Assembly (NCBI RefSeq): GCF_039538005.1
Contig: NZ_BAABBO010000007.1
Location: forward strand, 186,001-250,000
Source: Allohahella marinimesophila
GTDB lineage: Bacteria; Pseudomonadota; Gammaproteobacteria; Pseudomonadales; Oleiphilaceae
Length of the DNA stretch: 64,000 nt
Direction: 5' to 3'
The notes under the pieces are model-generated. The model worked only from the letters and a program-made list of their open reading frames with translations. It was not told the origin of the DNA and ran no database searches. Made by a program: the position numbers and the translations under genes. This document shows positions 9,873 through 18,922 of this stretch, in pieces. The stretch's first letter is position 1. Each line of letters begins with the position of its first letter.

Positions 9873-11054
9873 TCAGGCGACTTCGAACAGACCAGCCGCA
9901 CCCATACCGGTGCCGACACACATGGTGACGACCACATACTTCACACCACGGCGCTTGCCTTCGATGAGGGCATGGCCAACCAGACGTGAGCCGGTGGTGC
10001 CGTAGGGGTGGCCAATGGCGATAGCGCCGCCGTTGACGTTCATGCGCTCGAGCGGGATACCCAGCTTGCGCTGGCAGTAGAGCACCTGCACGGCGAAGGC
10101 TTCGTTCAGCTCCCACAGGCCGATATCATCAACGGTCAGGCCGTGGCGCTTGAGCAGCTTGGGCACAGCGAATACAGGGCCGATACCCATCTCGTCAGGC
10201 TCACAACCAGCGACCGCAAAGCCACGGAAGATGCCGAGTGGCTTCACGCCACGCTGTTCAGCCAGCTTGCCATCCATAAGAACACAGGCCGAGGCGCCGT
10301 CTGAAAACTGGCTGGCGTTACCCGCCGTGACCACACCGCCTTCAACCGCTGAACGGATGCCGGAGACACCTTCGAGCGTGGTATCAGGACGAATGCCTTC
10401 ATCCTGTGACAGCGTGACTTCCTTGGAAGACAGCTGACCAGTCGCCTTGTCGGCTACACCCATGATGGTGGTAATCGGCGCGATCTCATCCTTGAACTTG
10501 CCATCCTTCTGCGACTGGGCCGCGAGCTGCTGGCTGCGCACGCCGTACTCGTCCATGTCTTCCTTGCGGATCTCGTAACGCTTGGCCACGGTCTCTGCTG
10601 TCTGCAGCATCGACCAGTAGAGCGCAGGCTTATGCTCGGCCAGCCAAGGCTCCATCATGTAATTCTGGTTCACGGTGGCCTGCACGGTTGAAATGGATTC
10701 AACACCGCCCGCGACCATCACTGGCACTTTGTCGACCGCAATGTGATGCGCCGCCATGGCAATGGCCTGGAGGCCCGATGAACAAAAACGGTTGATAGTC
10801 ACACCGCTGACGGACACTGGCAGGCCGGCACGCATGGCACCCATACGCGCCACATCGTTACCGCATGAGCCCTCTGGCAGGCCGCAGCCCATCATCACGT
10901 CTTCGATCTCAGCGGGGTCGACACCTGAGCGCTCGACCGCGTGCTGAATGGCATGACCGGCCAATGTGGCACCGTGGGTCATGTTGAGGCCGCCGCGCCA
11001 TGACTTGGCAAGCGGGGTACGGGCAGTGGATACAATGACGACATCATTGGACAT
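9873..11054 (-). CDS. Acetyl-CoA acyltransferase (thiolase)
   Basis: A 393-residue thiolase that should cleave 3-oxoacyl-CoA to acetyl-CoA and a shortened acyl-CoA. The nucleophile Cys lies in NRFCSSGLQAIAMA (about 85-98), the catalytic His in GGAIAIGHPYGTTGSRL and the second Cys near the end in TMCVGTGMGAAGLFE. AGGAG lies upstream of the ATG. It is 27 bp downstream of the FadB-type gene in the same operon. Together with the PimC/PimD-like pair it gives a complete beta-oxidation set comparable to the pim gene set (PimB equivalent), which is inference from order and similarity. Confidence 0.9.
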   Translation of the reverse strand: MSNDVVIVSTARTPLAKSWRGGLNMTHGATLAGHAIQHAVERSGVDPAEIEDVMMGCGLPEGSCGNDVARMGAMRAGLPVSVSGVTINRFCSSGLQAIAMAAHHIAVDKVPVMVAGGVESISTVQATVNQNYMMEPWLAEHKPALYWSMLQTAETVAKRYEIRKEDMDEYGVRSQQLAAQSQKDGKFKDEIAPITTIMGVADKATGQLSSKEVTLSQDEGIRPDTTLEGVSGIRSAVEGGVVTAGNASQFSDGASACVLMDGKLAEQRGVKPLGIFRGFAVAGCEPDEMGIGPVFAVPKLLKRHGLTVDDIGLWELNEAFAVQVLYCQRKLGIPLERMNVNGGAIAIGHPYGTTGSRLVGHALIEGKRRGVKYVVVTMCVGTGMGAAGLFEVA

Positions 11055-11081
11055 AACAATTCTCCTGGTGGCGCGTAGGCC

Positions 11082-13196
11082 TTACTGATTCTTTGAAGTG
11101 GCGTATTCGTCGAAGCGCTTGCCTTCGGCTGCGCATTTCTTCAGCAGCTCCGCAGGCTCCCAGAAACCGGGTTCTGCGTCTGGATTCTGCGCAAAGGTTT
11201 CCATGGCACGGACGACGTTCAACAAACCCACTTCCTCGGCGTAATGCATCGGGCCACCACGATAAACGGGGAAGCCATAACCGGTGAGATACACCATGTC
11301 GATATCCGACGCGCGCTGTGCGATGCCTTCTTCAAGAATGCGTGCACCCTCGTTGACCAGCGCATACACGCAGCGCTCGACGATTTCCTGAGAGCTGATC
11401 TTGCGCGGGGTGATGCCAAGTTCCTTGCGGACCTCATCGACCACCTTGTCCACTTCAGGATCGTGCAGGGCATTGCGATTGCCTGGCTCATAGCGATAGA
11501 AACCTGAGCCGGTCTTCTGGCCGAAGCGTCCCATCTCGCCGAGACGATCCGCGACCACCATCTTCTTCATGTTCGGGTTTTCAGCATACTGGCGCTTGCG
11601 AATGGCGAAGCCGATATCGCCACCAGCCATGTCCGCCATACGCAGCGGGCCCATGGCGAAGCCGAACTTCTCGATAGCCTTGTCGATCTGCTGCACGGTC
11701 GCACCTTCCTGCAGCATCAGCAGTGCTTCACGCGAGTACTGGTTGATCATGCGGTTGCCGATAAAGCCATCGCACACACCAGAAACGACTGCTGTCTTGC
11801 GAATGGTCTTGGCCAGCTTCATGGCGGTCGCCATCACGTCCTTGGCGGTCTCCTTGCCACGAATCACTTCCAGCAGCTGCATGATGTTCGCAGGGCTGAA
11901 GAAGTGCAGGCCGATCACATCCTGTGGACGCTTGGTGAAGCTCGCGATCTTGTCGACATCCAGCGTTGAGGTGTTGGACGCCAGGATCGCGCCTGGTTTG
12001 CAGACTTCATCCAGCTTCTTGAACACGGATTCCTTCACGCCCATTTCTTCGTAAACGGCTTCGATCACGAGATCTGCATTCTTCAAGTCGTCATAGGTCA
12101 GCGACGGTGTCACCAGCGCCATGGCAGCTTCGGCCTTTTCCTGTGTCATCTTGCCTTTCTTCACACGGCCTTCGTAGACCTTGCGAATGGCGGCGATGCC
12201 GCGATCCAGACCGTCCTGCTTCATCTCGACGATGGTGACCGGAATGCCGGCGTTGAGGAAGTTGATGCTGATGCCGGTGCCCATGGTGCCAGCGCCGATT
12301 ACGCCAACCTGCTTGATGTCGCGGGTCGGGGTGTCAGACGGCACATCGGGAATCTTGCTGGTCAGACGCTCTGCAAAGAAGGCATGACGCAGCGCTTTGG
12401 ACTCAGAAGTGTTGATGAGGTGAGCGAAGGCTTCGCGCTCGATCTCCATGCCCTTGTCGAAGGGCTTGGTCACGGCGGCTTCAACGGCATCGACACACTT
12501 CAGAGGCGCAGGATAATTTTTCGCCACAGCCCCAACAGTGTTGCGGGCAAACATGAAGAAGCCTTCTGGGTTCGCGTGCTTCGCTTTCAGGTTGCGGACC
12601 TTCTTCAGCGGCAGGTTCTCGCTGACGACCTTGTGCGCAAAGGAGAGGGCGCCGTCGAGTAAGTCGCCATCGACCATCTCATCGAACAGTGCGCTGCCGT
12701 TGAACATCTTCGCCGGCATCACGGCACCGGAAACGATCATGTTCAGGGCGTGTTCAGCACCGATCACCCGTGGCAGACGCTGTGTTCCGCCAGCACCTGG
12801 CAGGATACCCAGCTTCACTTCAGGCAGGGAAATCTGCGCATCAGGCTTGCTGACGCGGTAGTGACAACCGAGCGCCAGCTCCAGGCCGCCACCCATGCAG
12901 GCTCCACCGATGGCGGCAACCACTGGCTTGCTGCTGCTTTCGACATAGTTGATGACGGTGAGCAGGTTCGGCTCGCCCAGCATCTTCGGCGTACCGAATT
13001 CGCTGATATCGGCGCCACCGGAGAAGGCACGGTCCGATCCGATAATCACGACGGCCTTGATGGCGCTGTCGCCCTCGGCCTTCTTGATGCCATCGACGAT
13101 GCCCTGACGCAGTGGCAGGCCCAGGCCGTTGACTGGCGGGTTGTCCAGCCGGATAACGGCGACATTGCCGTGGGTATCATAGTGCGCGGTATTCAT
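11082..13196 (-). CDS. Bifunctional enoyl-CoA hydratase / 3-hydroxyacyl-CoA dehydrogenase
   Basis: A 704-residue FadB/FadJ/PimF-type enzyme. The N-terminal crotonase domain has SDRAFSGGADISEFG and EVKLGILPGAGGTQRLPRV with the acid residues for hydration; the NAD-binding Rossmann fold starts near residue 296 with GVIGAGTMGTGISINFLNAG; the C-terminal dimer domains carry HFFSPANIMQLLEVI and YGFPVYRGGPMHYAEEVG. AGGAG precedes the ATG. It leads the operon with the thiolase, downstream of the operator pair at 13271-13309. A paralogue with the same layout lies at 48189-50282 in cluster 2. Confidence 0.9.
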   Translation of the reverse strand: MNTAHYDTHGNVAVIRLDNPPVNGLGLPLRQGIVDGIKKAEGDSAIKAVVIIGSDRAFSGGADISEFGTPKMLGEPNLLTVINYVESSSKPVVAAIGGACMGGGLELALGCHYRVSKPDAQISLPEVKLGILPGAGGTQRLPRVIGAEHALNMIVSGAVMPAKMFNGSALFDEMVDGDLLDGALSFAHKVVSENLPLKKVRNLKAKHANPEGFFMFARNTVGAVAKNYPAPLKCVDAVEAAVTKPFDKGMEIEREAFAHLINTSESKALRHAFFAERLTSKIPDVPSDTPTRDIKQVGVIGAGTMGTGISINFLNAGIPVTIVEMKQDGLDRGIAAIRKVYEGRVKKGKMTQEKAEAAMALVTPSLTYDDLKNADLVIEAVYEEMGVKESVFKKLDEVCKPGAILASNTSTLDVDKIASFTKRPQDVIGLHFFSPANIMQLLEVIRGKETAKDVMATAMKLAKTIRKTAVVSGVCDGFIGNRMINQYSREALLMLQEGATVQQIDKAIEKFGFAMGPLRMADMAGGDIGFAIRKRQYAENPNMKKMVVADRLGEMGRFGQKTGSGFYRYEPGNRNALHDPEVDKVVDEVRKELGITPRKISSQEIVERCVYALVNEGARILEEGIAQRASDIDMVYLTGYGFPVYRGGPMHYAEEVGLLNVVRAMETFAQNPDAEPGFWEPAELLKKCAAEGKRFDEYATSKNQ

Positions 13197-13270
13197 ATGC
13201 AGCTCCTCGTGCTTACCGAAAGTAAGTCAGATACAGGGTGGTGTTGGCCGACAAAGGTGTTTTTAAATGC

Positions 13271-13309
13271 CATACACTGGTGTATGTTGGTGCCATACAC
13301 TAATGTATG
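13271..13309. promoter_or_regulatory. Paired 16-bp palindromic operators between fadB-type gene and tetR
   Basis: CATACACTGGTGTATG (13271-13286) and CATACACTAATGTATG (13294-13309) are two perfect or nearly perfect palindromes 23 bp apart. They sit between the FadB-type gene and the divergent tetR gene, so one regulator could control both promoters. The same pair occurs upstream of the PimC-like gene at 6424-6463. Confidence 0.75.
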
Positions 13310-13376
13310 TTTGTGGCTGCGGTCAATGCTTATGTAGAATCGCGGCCCGAATACACCCATAGGATGCACTGAAGAC

Positions 13377-14003
13377 ATGACAGAACCGAAGCCAGTAGCC
13401 CGAAGTGGCAGTAGAGCCACCGACAAGCCTCAGCTCACCAGGGACAACTGGCTCGATGCGGCTGCGGGCGAAGTCGCGTCTGGTGGGTTCAGCAATCTGC
13501 GCGTGCTCACGCTGTCGAAAAAACTGGGTGTGACCCGCGGCAGTTTCTACTGGCACTTCAAGGATCATGAAGACCTCGTGACCAGTTTCCTCAACCGCTG
13601 GCGTGACCGCCGGCTCCATGAGCTGCTGTACTGGAAACCGGACGTCAACAGTACAGGCAATGTCGAAGCCGAACTGAAAAGCATTCTCGAGTTGCTCCTG
13701 ACCGACGCCTCCCGCAACATCCGCCGCCTGCAGGTCGAGCTAGCCGTACGCGATTTCGCACGCCGGAATGACTATGTCGCCGATCTGGTCGCCGAGGTCG
13801 ACGCCGCCCGTATCGATCAAAATTGTCTGCTACTGCAACGCATCAGCAGCGATCCGCGTCGGGTGCGGGATCTGTCCACGCTGTTGTATGTCGCGACGAT
13901 TGGGTCGCAGGTGGTGTTGACTGGTCAGAAAGGTGATGAAGATGCGATTTCACGCATCGAAGACCTGCTGGCCAGGGTGGTGCTGGGGCAGGGTGACGCC
14001 TGA
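13377..14003 (+). CDS. TetR/AcrR-family transcriptional regulator
   Basis: A 208-residue regulator. The N-terminal DNA-binding domain (about 20-66) has the TetR helix-turn-helix with LTLSKKLGVTRGSFYWHFKDHEDLVTSFL. The rest is a helical ligand-binding domain of usual length. It is transcribed away from the FadB/thiolase operon with two palindromes in between. By analogy with FadR, PsrA and related TetR proteins it probably represses this beta-oxidation cluster until an acyl-CoA binds; the ligand is not known. Confidence 0.85.
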   Translation: MTEPKPVARSGSRATDKPQLTRDNWLDAAAGEVASGGFSNLRVLTLSKKLGVTRGSFYWHFKDHEDLVTSFLNRWRDRRLHELLYWKPDVNSTGNVEAELKSILELLLTDASRNIRRLQVELAVRDFARRNDYVADLVAEVDAARIDQNCLLLQRISSDPRRVRDLSTLLYVATIGSQVVLTGQKGDEDAISRIEDLLARVVLGQGDA

Positions 14004-14028
14004 TACGCGGTTCCAGCGTATCGAGGAC

Positions 14029-14541
14029 ATGACAGAGAACAGCTCCTCGACCAAAGAAGGCTACGTGCTCATCAAAGGCAGGCACTGGCGCTGCACCGAT
14101 CCAAAGATTCCCGAGAACCTCCGTCAGCAACTGGTGAACGAGCTCATGGCTGCCCGCCGGGCCGTGGCCGCTGGCAAGAAAGCCGGTGACGAGGAGGGCA
14201 TCGCTGCGGCCCGCGCGCGTGTGCAGGCGGCAAAGGTGGCGCTGGGCGAGCGGGGGCCGAAGTGGTGGCTGGAGATGGATGAAGCGGCGTATCTCGAGCG
14301 TGCTGAGGCGGTGATGGTGGCCTTGCTGAATGGACGGGATGACGAATCCTCGATTTGTCCTTCAGACGTGGCTCGGGTGATTGGTGGAGAAAACTGGCGT
14401 GACCTGATGCCACTAGTGCGTGAGCTCGCCTTCGAGCTCGCAGCTGAAGAGCAGATGGTGGTGATGCAGAAGGGCAAGTCTGTCGGCCCTGCGGCTCGCG
14501 GGCCGGTTCGAATCGCCAGAAGACCGTCAGCAAAAAACTAA
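14029..14541 (+). CDS. DUF3253-domain protein
   Basis: From the ATG at 14029 (GAGG close upstream) the protein has 170 residues and no membrane segment or signal. The C-terminal part (about 95-165) has LLNGRDDESSICPSDVARVIGGENWRDLMPLVRELAFELA, the winged-helix-like DUF3253 domain. The N-terminal part (GYVLIKGRHWRCTDPKIPENLRQQLVNELMAARRAV) is a short helical segment seen in longer members of the family. The function is unknown. It begins 25 bp after tetR and may be co-transcribed. Longer in-frame starts inside tetR have no ribosome site. Confidence 0.75.
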   Translation: MTENSSSTKEGYVLIKGRHWRCTDPKIPENLRQQLVNELMAARRAVAAGKKAGDEEGIAAARARVQAAKVALGERGPKWWLEMDEAAYLERAEAVMVALLNGRDDESSICPSDVARVIGGENWRDLMPLVRELAFELAAEEQMVVMQKGKSVGPAARGPVRIARRPSAKN

Positions 14542-14619
14542 AAACAGCCTTCATCGAAAACCTGCGGTTATCCGGCTATGCTGAAGCGATGTGTCCACCC
14601 ATCATGCAAAGGCTGCTGA

Positions 14620-15780
14620 ATGCCGCTTACGTCGACTGACGCCAGTTTTCAGGAGAAGCTGGACCGCCAACTGCTGGCGAGCTTCGTAAAGCAGACCCCG
14701 ACCGTCATCACGGGGCATTTGCTCGTCGCGTCGATCAACATCGGACTGTTCTGGCAGCAGATCAGCCATGCCTTTATTACCGCCTGGATGATGTTCCTGC
14801 TGGCGATCGGGCTGGTCCGTTGGTTGATGACGCGACAATATCAACAGCAGCAACAAAGCCTGGCCCCGGCCCGGTGGCGGAGTATTTTCGCGACGAGCTC
14901 GCTATCACTCGGGCTTGCCTGGTGTGTCTGGTGCATCTACGTCAGCACGACCATCCAGTACGCCGGCACGGGGCTTTCGATCGTCGTCGTGACATCGGCT
15001 GGACTGGTCGCAGGCGCCGTAGCCTCGACGTCCTCTTCGCTACTGTCCTATATCTGTTTCTCTGCACCCATATTGCTGCCGTTCAGCGGTCTGCTGCTGC
15101 TCAATGATCAAAGCGAAACCTGGGGCATTGGGCTCCTCATGGTGCTGTTCTTCATCATTACCTGGAATCAAGTCCGGCGGATAAACGGTGTGCTGAAGGA
15201 AAGTATCATCAACAGCCTGAACCTGGAGGCCTCACAGAAGCAGGCCGAGAAGCTCGCCAACGAACTCCACCAGTTGTCGACACAGGACGCCCTGACAGGC
15301 GTCACCAATCGCCGCGGCTTCGACGAAACCCTCAGCCGTGAATGGTTGCGCGCCAGACGCGCCGGCACGCCGCTCACCCTGCTGATGATCGATGCGGACT
15401 TCTTCAAGCCCTATAACGATACCCTGGGCCATCTCGCTGGCGATGACTGTCTTCGCAGAATTGCCGCTTCGCTCACAGGATATGCCAGACGCGAAGGCGA
15501 GGTGGTCGCTTGCTACGGGGGCGAGGAGTTTGCCGTTCTGTTGCCGGGTACGACAGGGCCAGAAGGCGTCACCATTGCCGAGGCGATAGCGAAAGATATC
15601 GCCGATCTCGATATACCCCATCCAGCTTCAGGCGTCGCCAAGCGCATCACCGTGAGTATCGGCGTTCACAGCGTAGTTCCCGGCGAACTGGAGGACAGCC
15701 AAACCCTGGTGAGTCATGCGGATCGCGCGCTCTATCAGGCGAAGGCCGATGGCCGGAACTGTATCCGTCTGGCGGCATAA
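14620..15780 (+). CDS. Membrane-bound diguanylate cyclase with degenerate I-site
   Basis: A 386-residue protein. The N-terminus (about 30-182) holds five to six membrane helices with no recognised sensor motif. A short coiled linker (about 195-220) leads to a GGDEF domain with DALTGVTNRRGF at about 223-234 and the active site GGEEF at 300-304, so c-di-GMP synthesis is likely. The product-inhibition site RxxD, expected six residues before GGEEF, reads REGE (291-294), with Glu in place of Asp, so feedback inhibition may be weakened. AAAGG precedes the ATG. Its stop overlaps the start of the next membrane gene. Confidence 0.88.
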   Translation: MPLTSTDASFQEKLDRQLLASFVKQTPTVITGHLLVASINIGLFWQQISHAFITAWMMFLLAIGLVRWLMTRQYQQQQQSLAPARWRSIFATSSLSLGLAWCVWCIYVSTTIQYAGTGLSIVVVTSAGLVAGAVASTSSSLLSYICFSAPILLPFSGLLLLNDQSETWGIGLLMVLFFIITWNQVRRINGVLKESIINSLNLEASQKQAEKLANELHQLSTQDALTGVTNRRGFDETLSREWLRARRAGTPLTLLMIDADFFKPYNDTLGHLAGDDCLRRIAASLTGYARREGEVVACYGGEEFAVLLPGTTGPEGVTIAEAIAKDIADLDIPHPASGVAKRITVSIGVHSVVPGELEDSQTLVSHADRALYQAKADGRNCIRLAA

Positions 15781-16352
15781 TGGATTTGTTCTTGCAGGTC
15801 TGGGGAGGCGCCTGTTATCTCTCCAACAAGATCCTCTTCTCGGTGTCCGAAGGTCAAGAAGCTTCCACAAAACGCACCCTTAAAATCCTGGGCTGGATCA
15901 TCTACATCATCGGTGTGCCAGCCTGGGTCATCATACTCGTCGCGCATGATGACTGGATCGCGGCATCCATAGAGGCCGGCGGTATCCCGGCAATGCTGCT
16001 CGGCCTGTACAACACCATCCACGACCACAGAAAAGAGCACAAGGCCTTCGGCTGGTTCGTGTTCTTCTGCACCTACGGCTCGCTGGTGTTCGGACTCGCC
16101 TACAGCCTGTATGTTTATGGCGGCATCACCTCTGTCTCACAGGTCCTCGAGATCGGCGTAATGCTCGGATTCCTGCTCGGCAGCTATCTGATGGCCAAGG
16201 GCAATCCCAAGGGCTGGCTGTTCTTCATGCTCATGAACGTCAGCATGTCGGCGCTCATGGCCCTGCAGGACAAACCAGTGCTCATGGTGCAGCAACTGGT
16301 GTCGCTCTGCTTCGTGATCTATGGCTACCGGCAGTCGTCACCAGCGAAGTAA
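15780..16352 (+). CDS. Polytopic membrane protein coupled to the diguanylate cyclase
   Basis: Its ATG overlaps the stop of the cyclase gene (TAATG), so the two are translationally coupled. The 190-residue product has about six hydrophobic helices (for example ILGWIIYIIGVPAWVIILVAH, AFGWFVFFCTYGSLVFGLAYSLYVYGG) and a short start MDLFLQVWGGACYLSNKI. No family is recognised with confidence; the style recalls PnuC-like or small sensor membrane proteins. The coupling suggests that it modulates the cyclase, which is inference. Confidence 0.65.
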   Translation: MDLFLQVWGGACYLSNKILFSVSEGQEASTKRTLKILGWIIYIIGVPAWVIILVAHDDWIAASIEAGGIPAMLLGLYNTIHDHRKEHKAFGWFVFFCTYGSLVFGLAYSLYVYGGITSVSQVLEIGVMLGFLLGSYLMAKGNPKGWLFFMLMNVSMSALMALQDKPVLMVQQLVSLCFVIYGYRQSSPAK

Positions 16353-16362
16353 GGCATCAGTT

Positions 16363-17205
16363 TTACTGCTCGCCTTCCACCATCACCATCCAGTTCAGGC
16401 CAAAGCGATCCTTCACCTAACCATAGAGTGGCGACCAGAACACCTGTTGCAAAGGCATAGTCACTTCGCCGCCATCAGCCAGGGCATCGAAAGCAGCGTG
16501 TGCCAGTTCAGCAGTCGCAACAGTAAAGGCCAAGCTGAAGCCTGCCGGGGCGGCACTCTCACCGCAGCCATCGGAGGCAAACAGCTTCGTGGTGCCCACA
16601 GAAAACTCCGCGTGCATGATCCCGTTCTCCGCGCCAGGCGGGATAGCGCCTTCCGGAATCGGGTCTGGTGACTCGCTGAATCGCATCATCATGTGAATGA
16701 CGGCGCCGAGGTGCTGCTCGTAATACTTCAGCGCCTCTTCAGTGCGGTTGCCCAGGAACAGATAGGTGTTGGTCTGTGCTGCGCGCAAGGCGATCTGCTG
16801 GCGCATCTCATCCTCTTTCTTGAGGGTGTCGCCCACGCCTGGGATGTCGGCGAAGTCGGACATCTCATAGAAGGGGCGAATCTCGATCTCCGAGCTCTCA
16901 GGCATCGGGTTCGGGCAGCGCTTCACCCACTCGATAGCCTCTTCCAGATTCTTCACCTCCCAGATCCAGAACCCTGCGATCAGTTCCGAAGTCGCGGAGA
17001 ATGGTCCGCGATTCACCTCACGGCTGTTGCCATCGAAGCGGACCCGGAAGCCTTCCTTACTTGGCTTGAGGCCGTCGCCATTCTGCATGATGCCGGCTTT
17101 GACCAGCTCTTCGTTGTACTGGCCCATGGCTTCCATGAGCGCCGGATCGGGCATCTCGCCGGCTTCGGATGATGCGGTAGCTTTGACGATAACCATGACT
17201 TTCAT
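16363..17205 (-). pseudogene. YciI/DGPF-VOC fusion protein interrupted by an in-frame TAG near the end
   Basis: The reading frame starts at 17205 (ATG, MKVMVIVKATASSEAGEMP) and shows an N-terminal YciI/DGPF domain (about 1-115, with the ELIAGFWIWEVKNLEEAIEWVKRCP block) joined to a PhnB-like VOC domain (about 140-280). At 16417-16419 a TAG follows FWSPLYG. The same frame then continues with VKDRFGLNWMVMVEGEQ and a proper TAA at 16363-16365, exactly the ending expected for the family. So only the last 17 residues are cut off by a single stop. It is either a recent mutation, a base-call error, or a protein that tolerates loss of its last strand. Confidence 0.8.
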
Positions 17206-17292
17206 GTGCTGCTCCTGATGCAGATGATGTGTTGTTCATCTGATAGTCGAACGGCTTCGACAACTTTCGACAGGTTCACGAAAAAATTTTGC

Positions 17293-18747
17293 TTACAGCG
17301 CCGCCGCGCCGCCAAACAGCAGAAAATACGCGATACCCAAAACCGCACTGACGAAAATCACCGGCAGCATGCCCACCTTGAAACGCAATATCGCAATGAA
17401 GGCGCCCAGCGCCAGCACGACACTGGCAATCTGAATGCTGCTCCATGTCGGCACCAGCAGCTGCATGCCAAAGGCCTCAACCGTATTCACCTCATCGAAG
17501 GCGACATGCACGGCGAACCAGATCGCCAGGTTCAGCATGACGCCAACGACGGCAGCCGTGACGGCGGACAGCGCCGCACTCACCGTCTGATTTCCACGAA
17601 GCTTTTCGACATAAGGCGCGCCAAGGAAGATCCACAGAAAGCAGGGTACAAAGGTCACCCAGGTCGCCAGAATCGAGGCCAGGATACCTGCAGTGAAGGG
17701 ATCGAGCGGACCGGCATCACGGAAGGCGCCCATGAACCCCACGAACTGCACGACCTGAATCAGCGGGCCGGGCGTGGTTTCTGCCATACCCAGACCATCG
17801 AGCATCTCGCCTGGCGCGAGCCAGCCGTAATTTTGCACTGCCTCCTGCGCCATGTAGGCCAATACGGAATACGCCCCACCGAAGGTGACGACCGCCAGCT
17901 TGCTGAAGAAGAATCCGACCTGGGTGAAGACGTCGTCGAAGCCGAGTGTCGTCGTCAGCACGATGAGTGGTATGAGCCACAATGGTAACCAGATGGCGAG
18001 TACCTTGAGCGCTCGCGTCCAGGTTGCCTGAGTATGATGCGTGGCTCCGCCATCGATCATGGCATCAATAGCGCGGTCGGCATCCTCAGGCGCATCATGA
18101 CCCTTGATGACCACAAAGCGCTCCGGGTCGACGTGCCGGCCCAGCAGACCAATGACGGCAGCCGTAACGATCACGATTGGAAACGGCACCGCAAAGAAGA
18201 AGATCGCAACAAAGGCCAGGGTCGCCAGCGCGTACATATAGGCGTTTTTCAAAGCCCGTTTGCCGATGCGAATGACCGCCTGAAGCACGATGGCCAGTAC
18301 CGCTGCCTTGATGCCAAAGAACAGCGCCTGCACCAGCGTGGCATCCTGATACCCGGCATAGAGTACGCTCAACACCAGGATGCTCACGAAGCCCGGCAGG
18401 ATAAACAGACCGCCGGCCACGAGCCCGCCCTTGACCCCATGCAGCAGCCAGCCGATGTAGGTGGCGAGCTGCTGGGCCTCCGGCCCGGGCAGCACCATGC
18501 AGTAGTTCAGCGCGTGCAGGAATAGGCTCTCACTCACCCAGCGCTTTTCATCCACCAGAATACGGTGCATGACCGCGATCTGACCGGCAGGCCCGCCAAA
18601 GCTCAGCATGGCGATGCGTAGCCAGACATGTACAGCTTCCCGAAAGGAAATCTGGTGGCCGAATTCGTTGAGTATGCTATCTCGTGGTACTGCCGCGTCC
18701 TGAGGGTTCGAGTCAGACGGTGGAATGGGGTAGGCGGACTCGGGCAT
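17293..18747 (-). CDS. chrA: Chromate efflux transporter ChrA
   Basis: A 484-residue membrane protein with two homologous CHR domains. The first holds MLSFGGPAGQIAVMHRILVDEKRWVSESLFLHALNYCMVLPGPEAQQLATYIGW and the second VVTFGGAYSVLAYMAQEAVQNYGWL with AETTPGPLIQVVQFVGFMGA; these are the family signatures. ChrA exports chromate from the cytoplasm. The ATG at 18747 has AAGGA eight bases upstream; the GTG two codons earlier is too close to it. It stands alone, with no chrB regulator beside it. Length is slightly above the usual 400-450. Confidence 0.92.
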   Translation of the reverse strand: MPESAYPIPPSDSNPQDAAVPRDSILNEFGHQISFREAVHVWLRIAMLSFGGPAGQIAVMHRILVDEKRWVSESLFLHALNYCMVLPGPEAQQLATYIGWLLHGVKGGLVAGGLFILPGFVSILVLSVLYAGYQDATLVQALFFGIKAAVLAIVLQAVIRIGKRALKNAYMYALATLAFVAIFFFAVPFPIVIVTAAVIGLLGRHVDPERFVVIKGHDAPEDADRAIDAMIDGGATHHTQATWTRALKVLAIWLPLWLIPLIVLTTTLGFDDVFTQVGFFFSKLAVVTFGGAYSVLAYMAQEAVQNYGWLAPGEMLDGLGMAETTPGPLIQVVQFVGFMGAFRDAGPLDPFTAGILASILATWVTFVPCFLWIFLGAPYVEKLRGNQTVSAALSAVTAAVVGVMLNLAIWFAVHVAFDEVNTVEAFGMQLLVPTWSSIQIASVVLALGAFIAILRFKVGMLPVIFVSAVLGIAYFLLFGGAAAL

Positions 18748-18861
18748 GTTCACTGTCCTTGTGTGTGGATGATGTAGAGGCTACTCGAAGCCTGCAGCGG
18801 GTTCTACAGGTTTTGATGGCGGTGCATCAGATTGCTGAGGCAGGTCCTTAATTATCTATAT

Positions 18862-18891
18862 TTGTAGTTTTTAACTTTAAAGGTCTATAAT
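18862..18891 (+). promoter_or_regulatory. Promoter of the toxin-antitoxin operon
   Basis: TATAAT at 18886-18891 is a perfect -10 box, with TTGTAG at 18862-18867 as a plausible -35 at 18 bp. The surrounding 60 bases are markedly AT-rich and repeat TCTATA on both sides, as expected for an autoregulated antitoxin promoter. Confidence 0.5.
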
Positions 18892-18922
18892 AAGAGTAAG
18901 CCAGTTGACATGGAGGCCGGCC

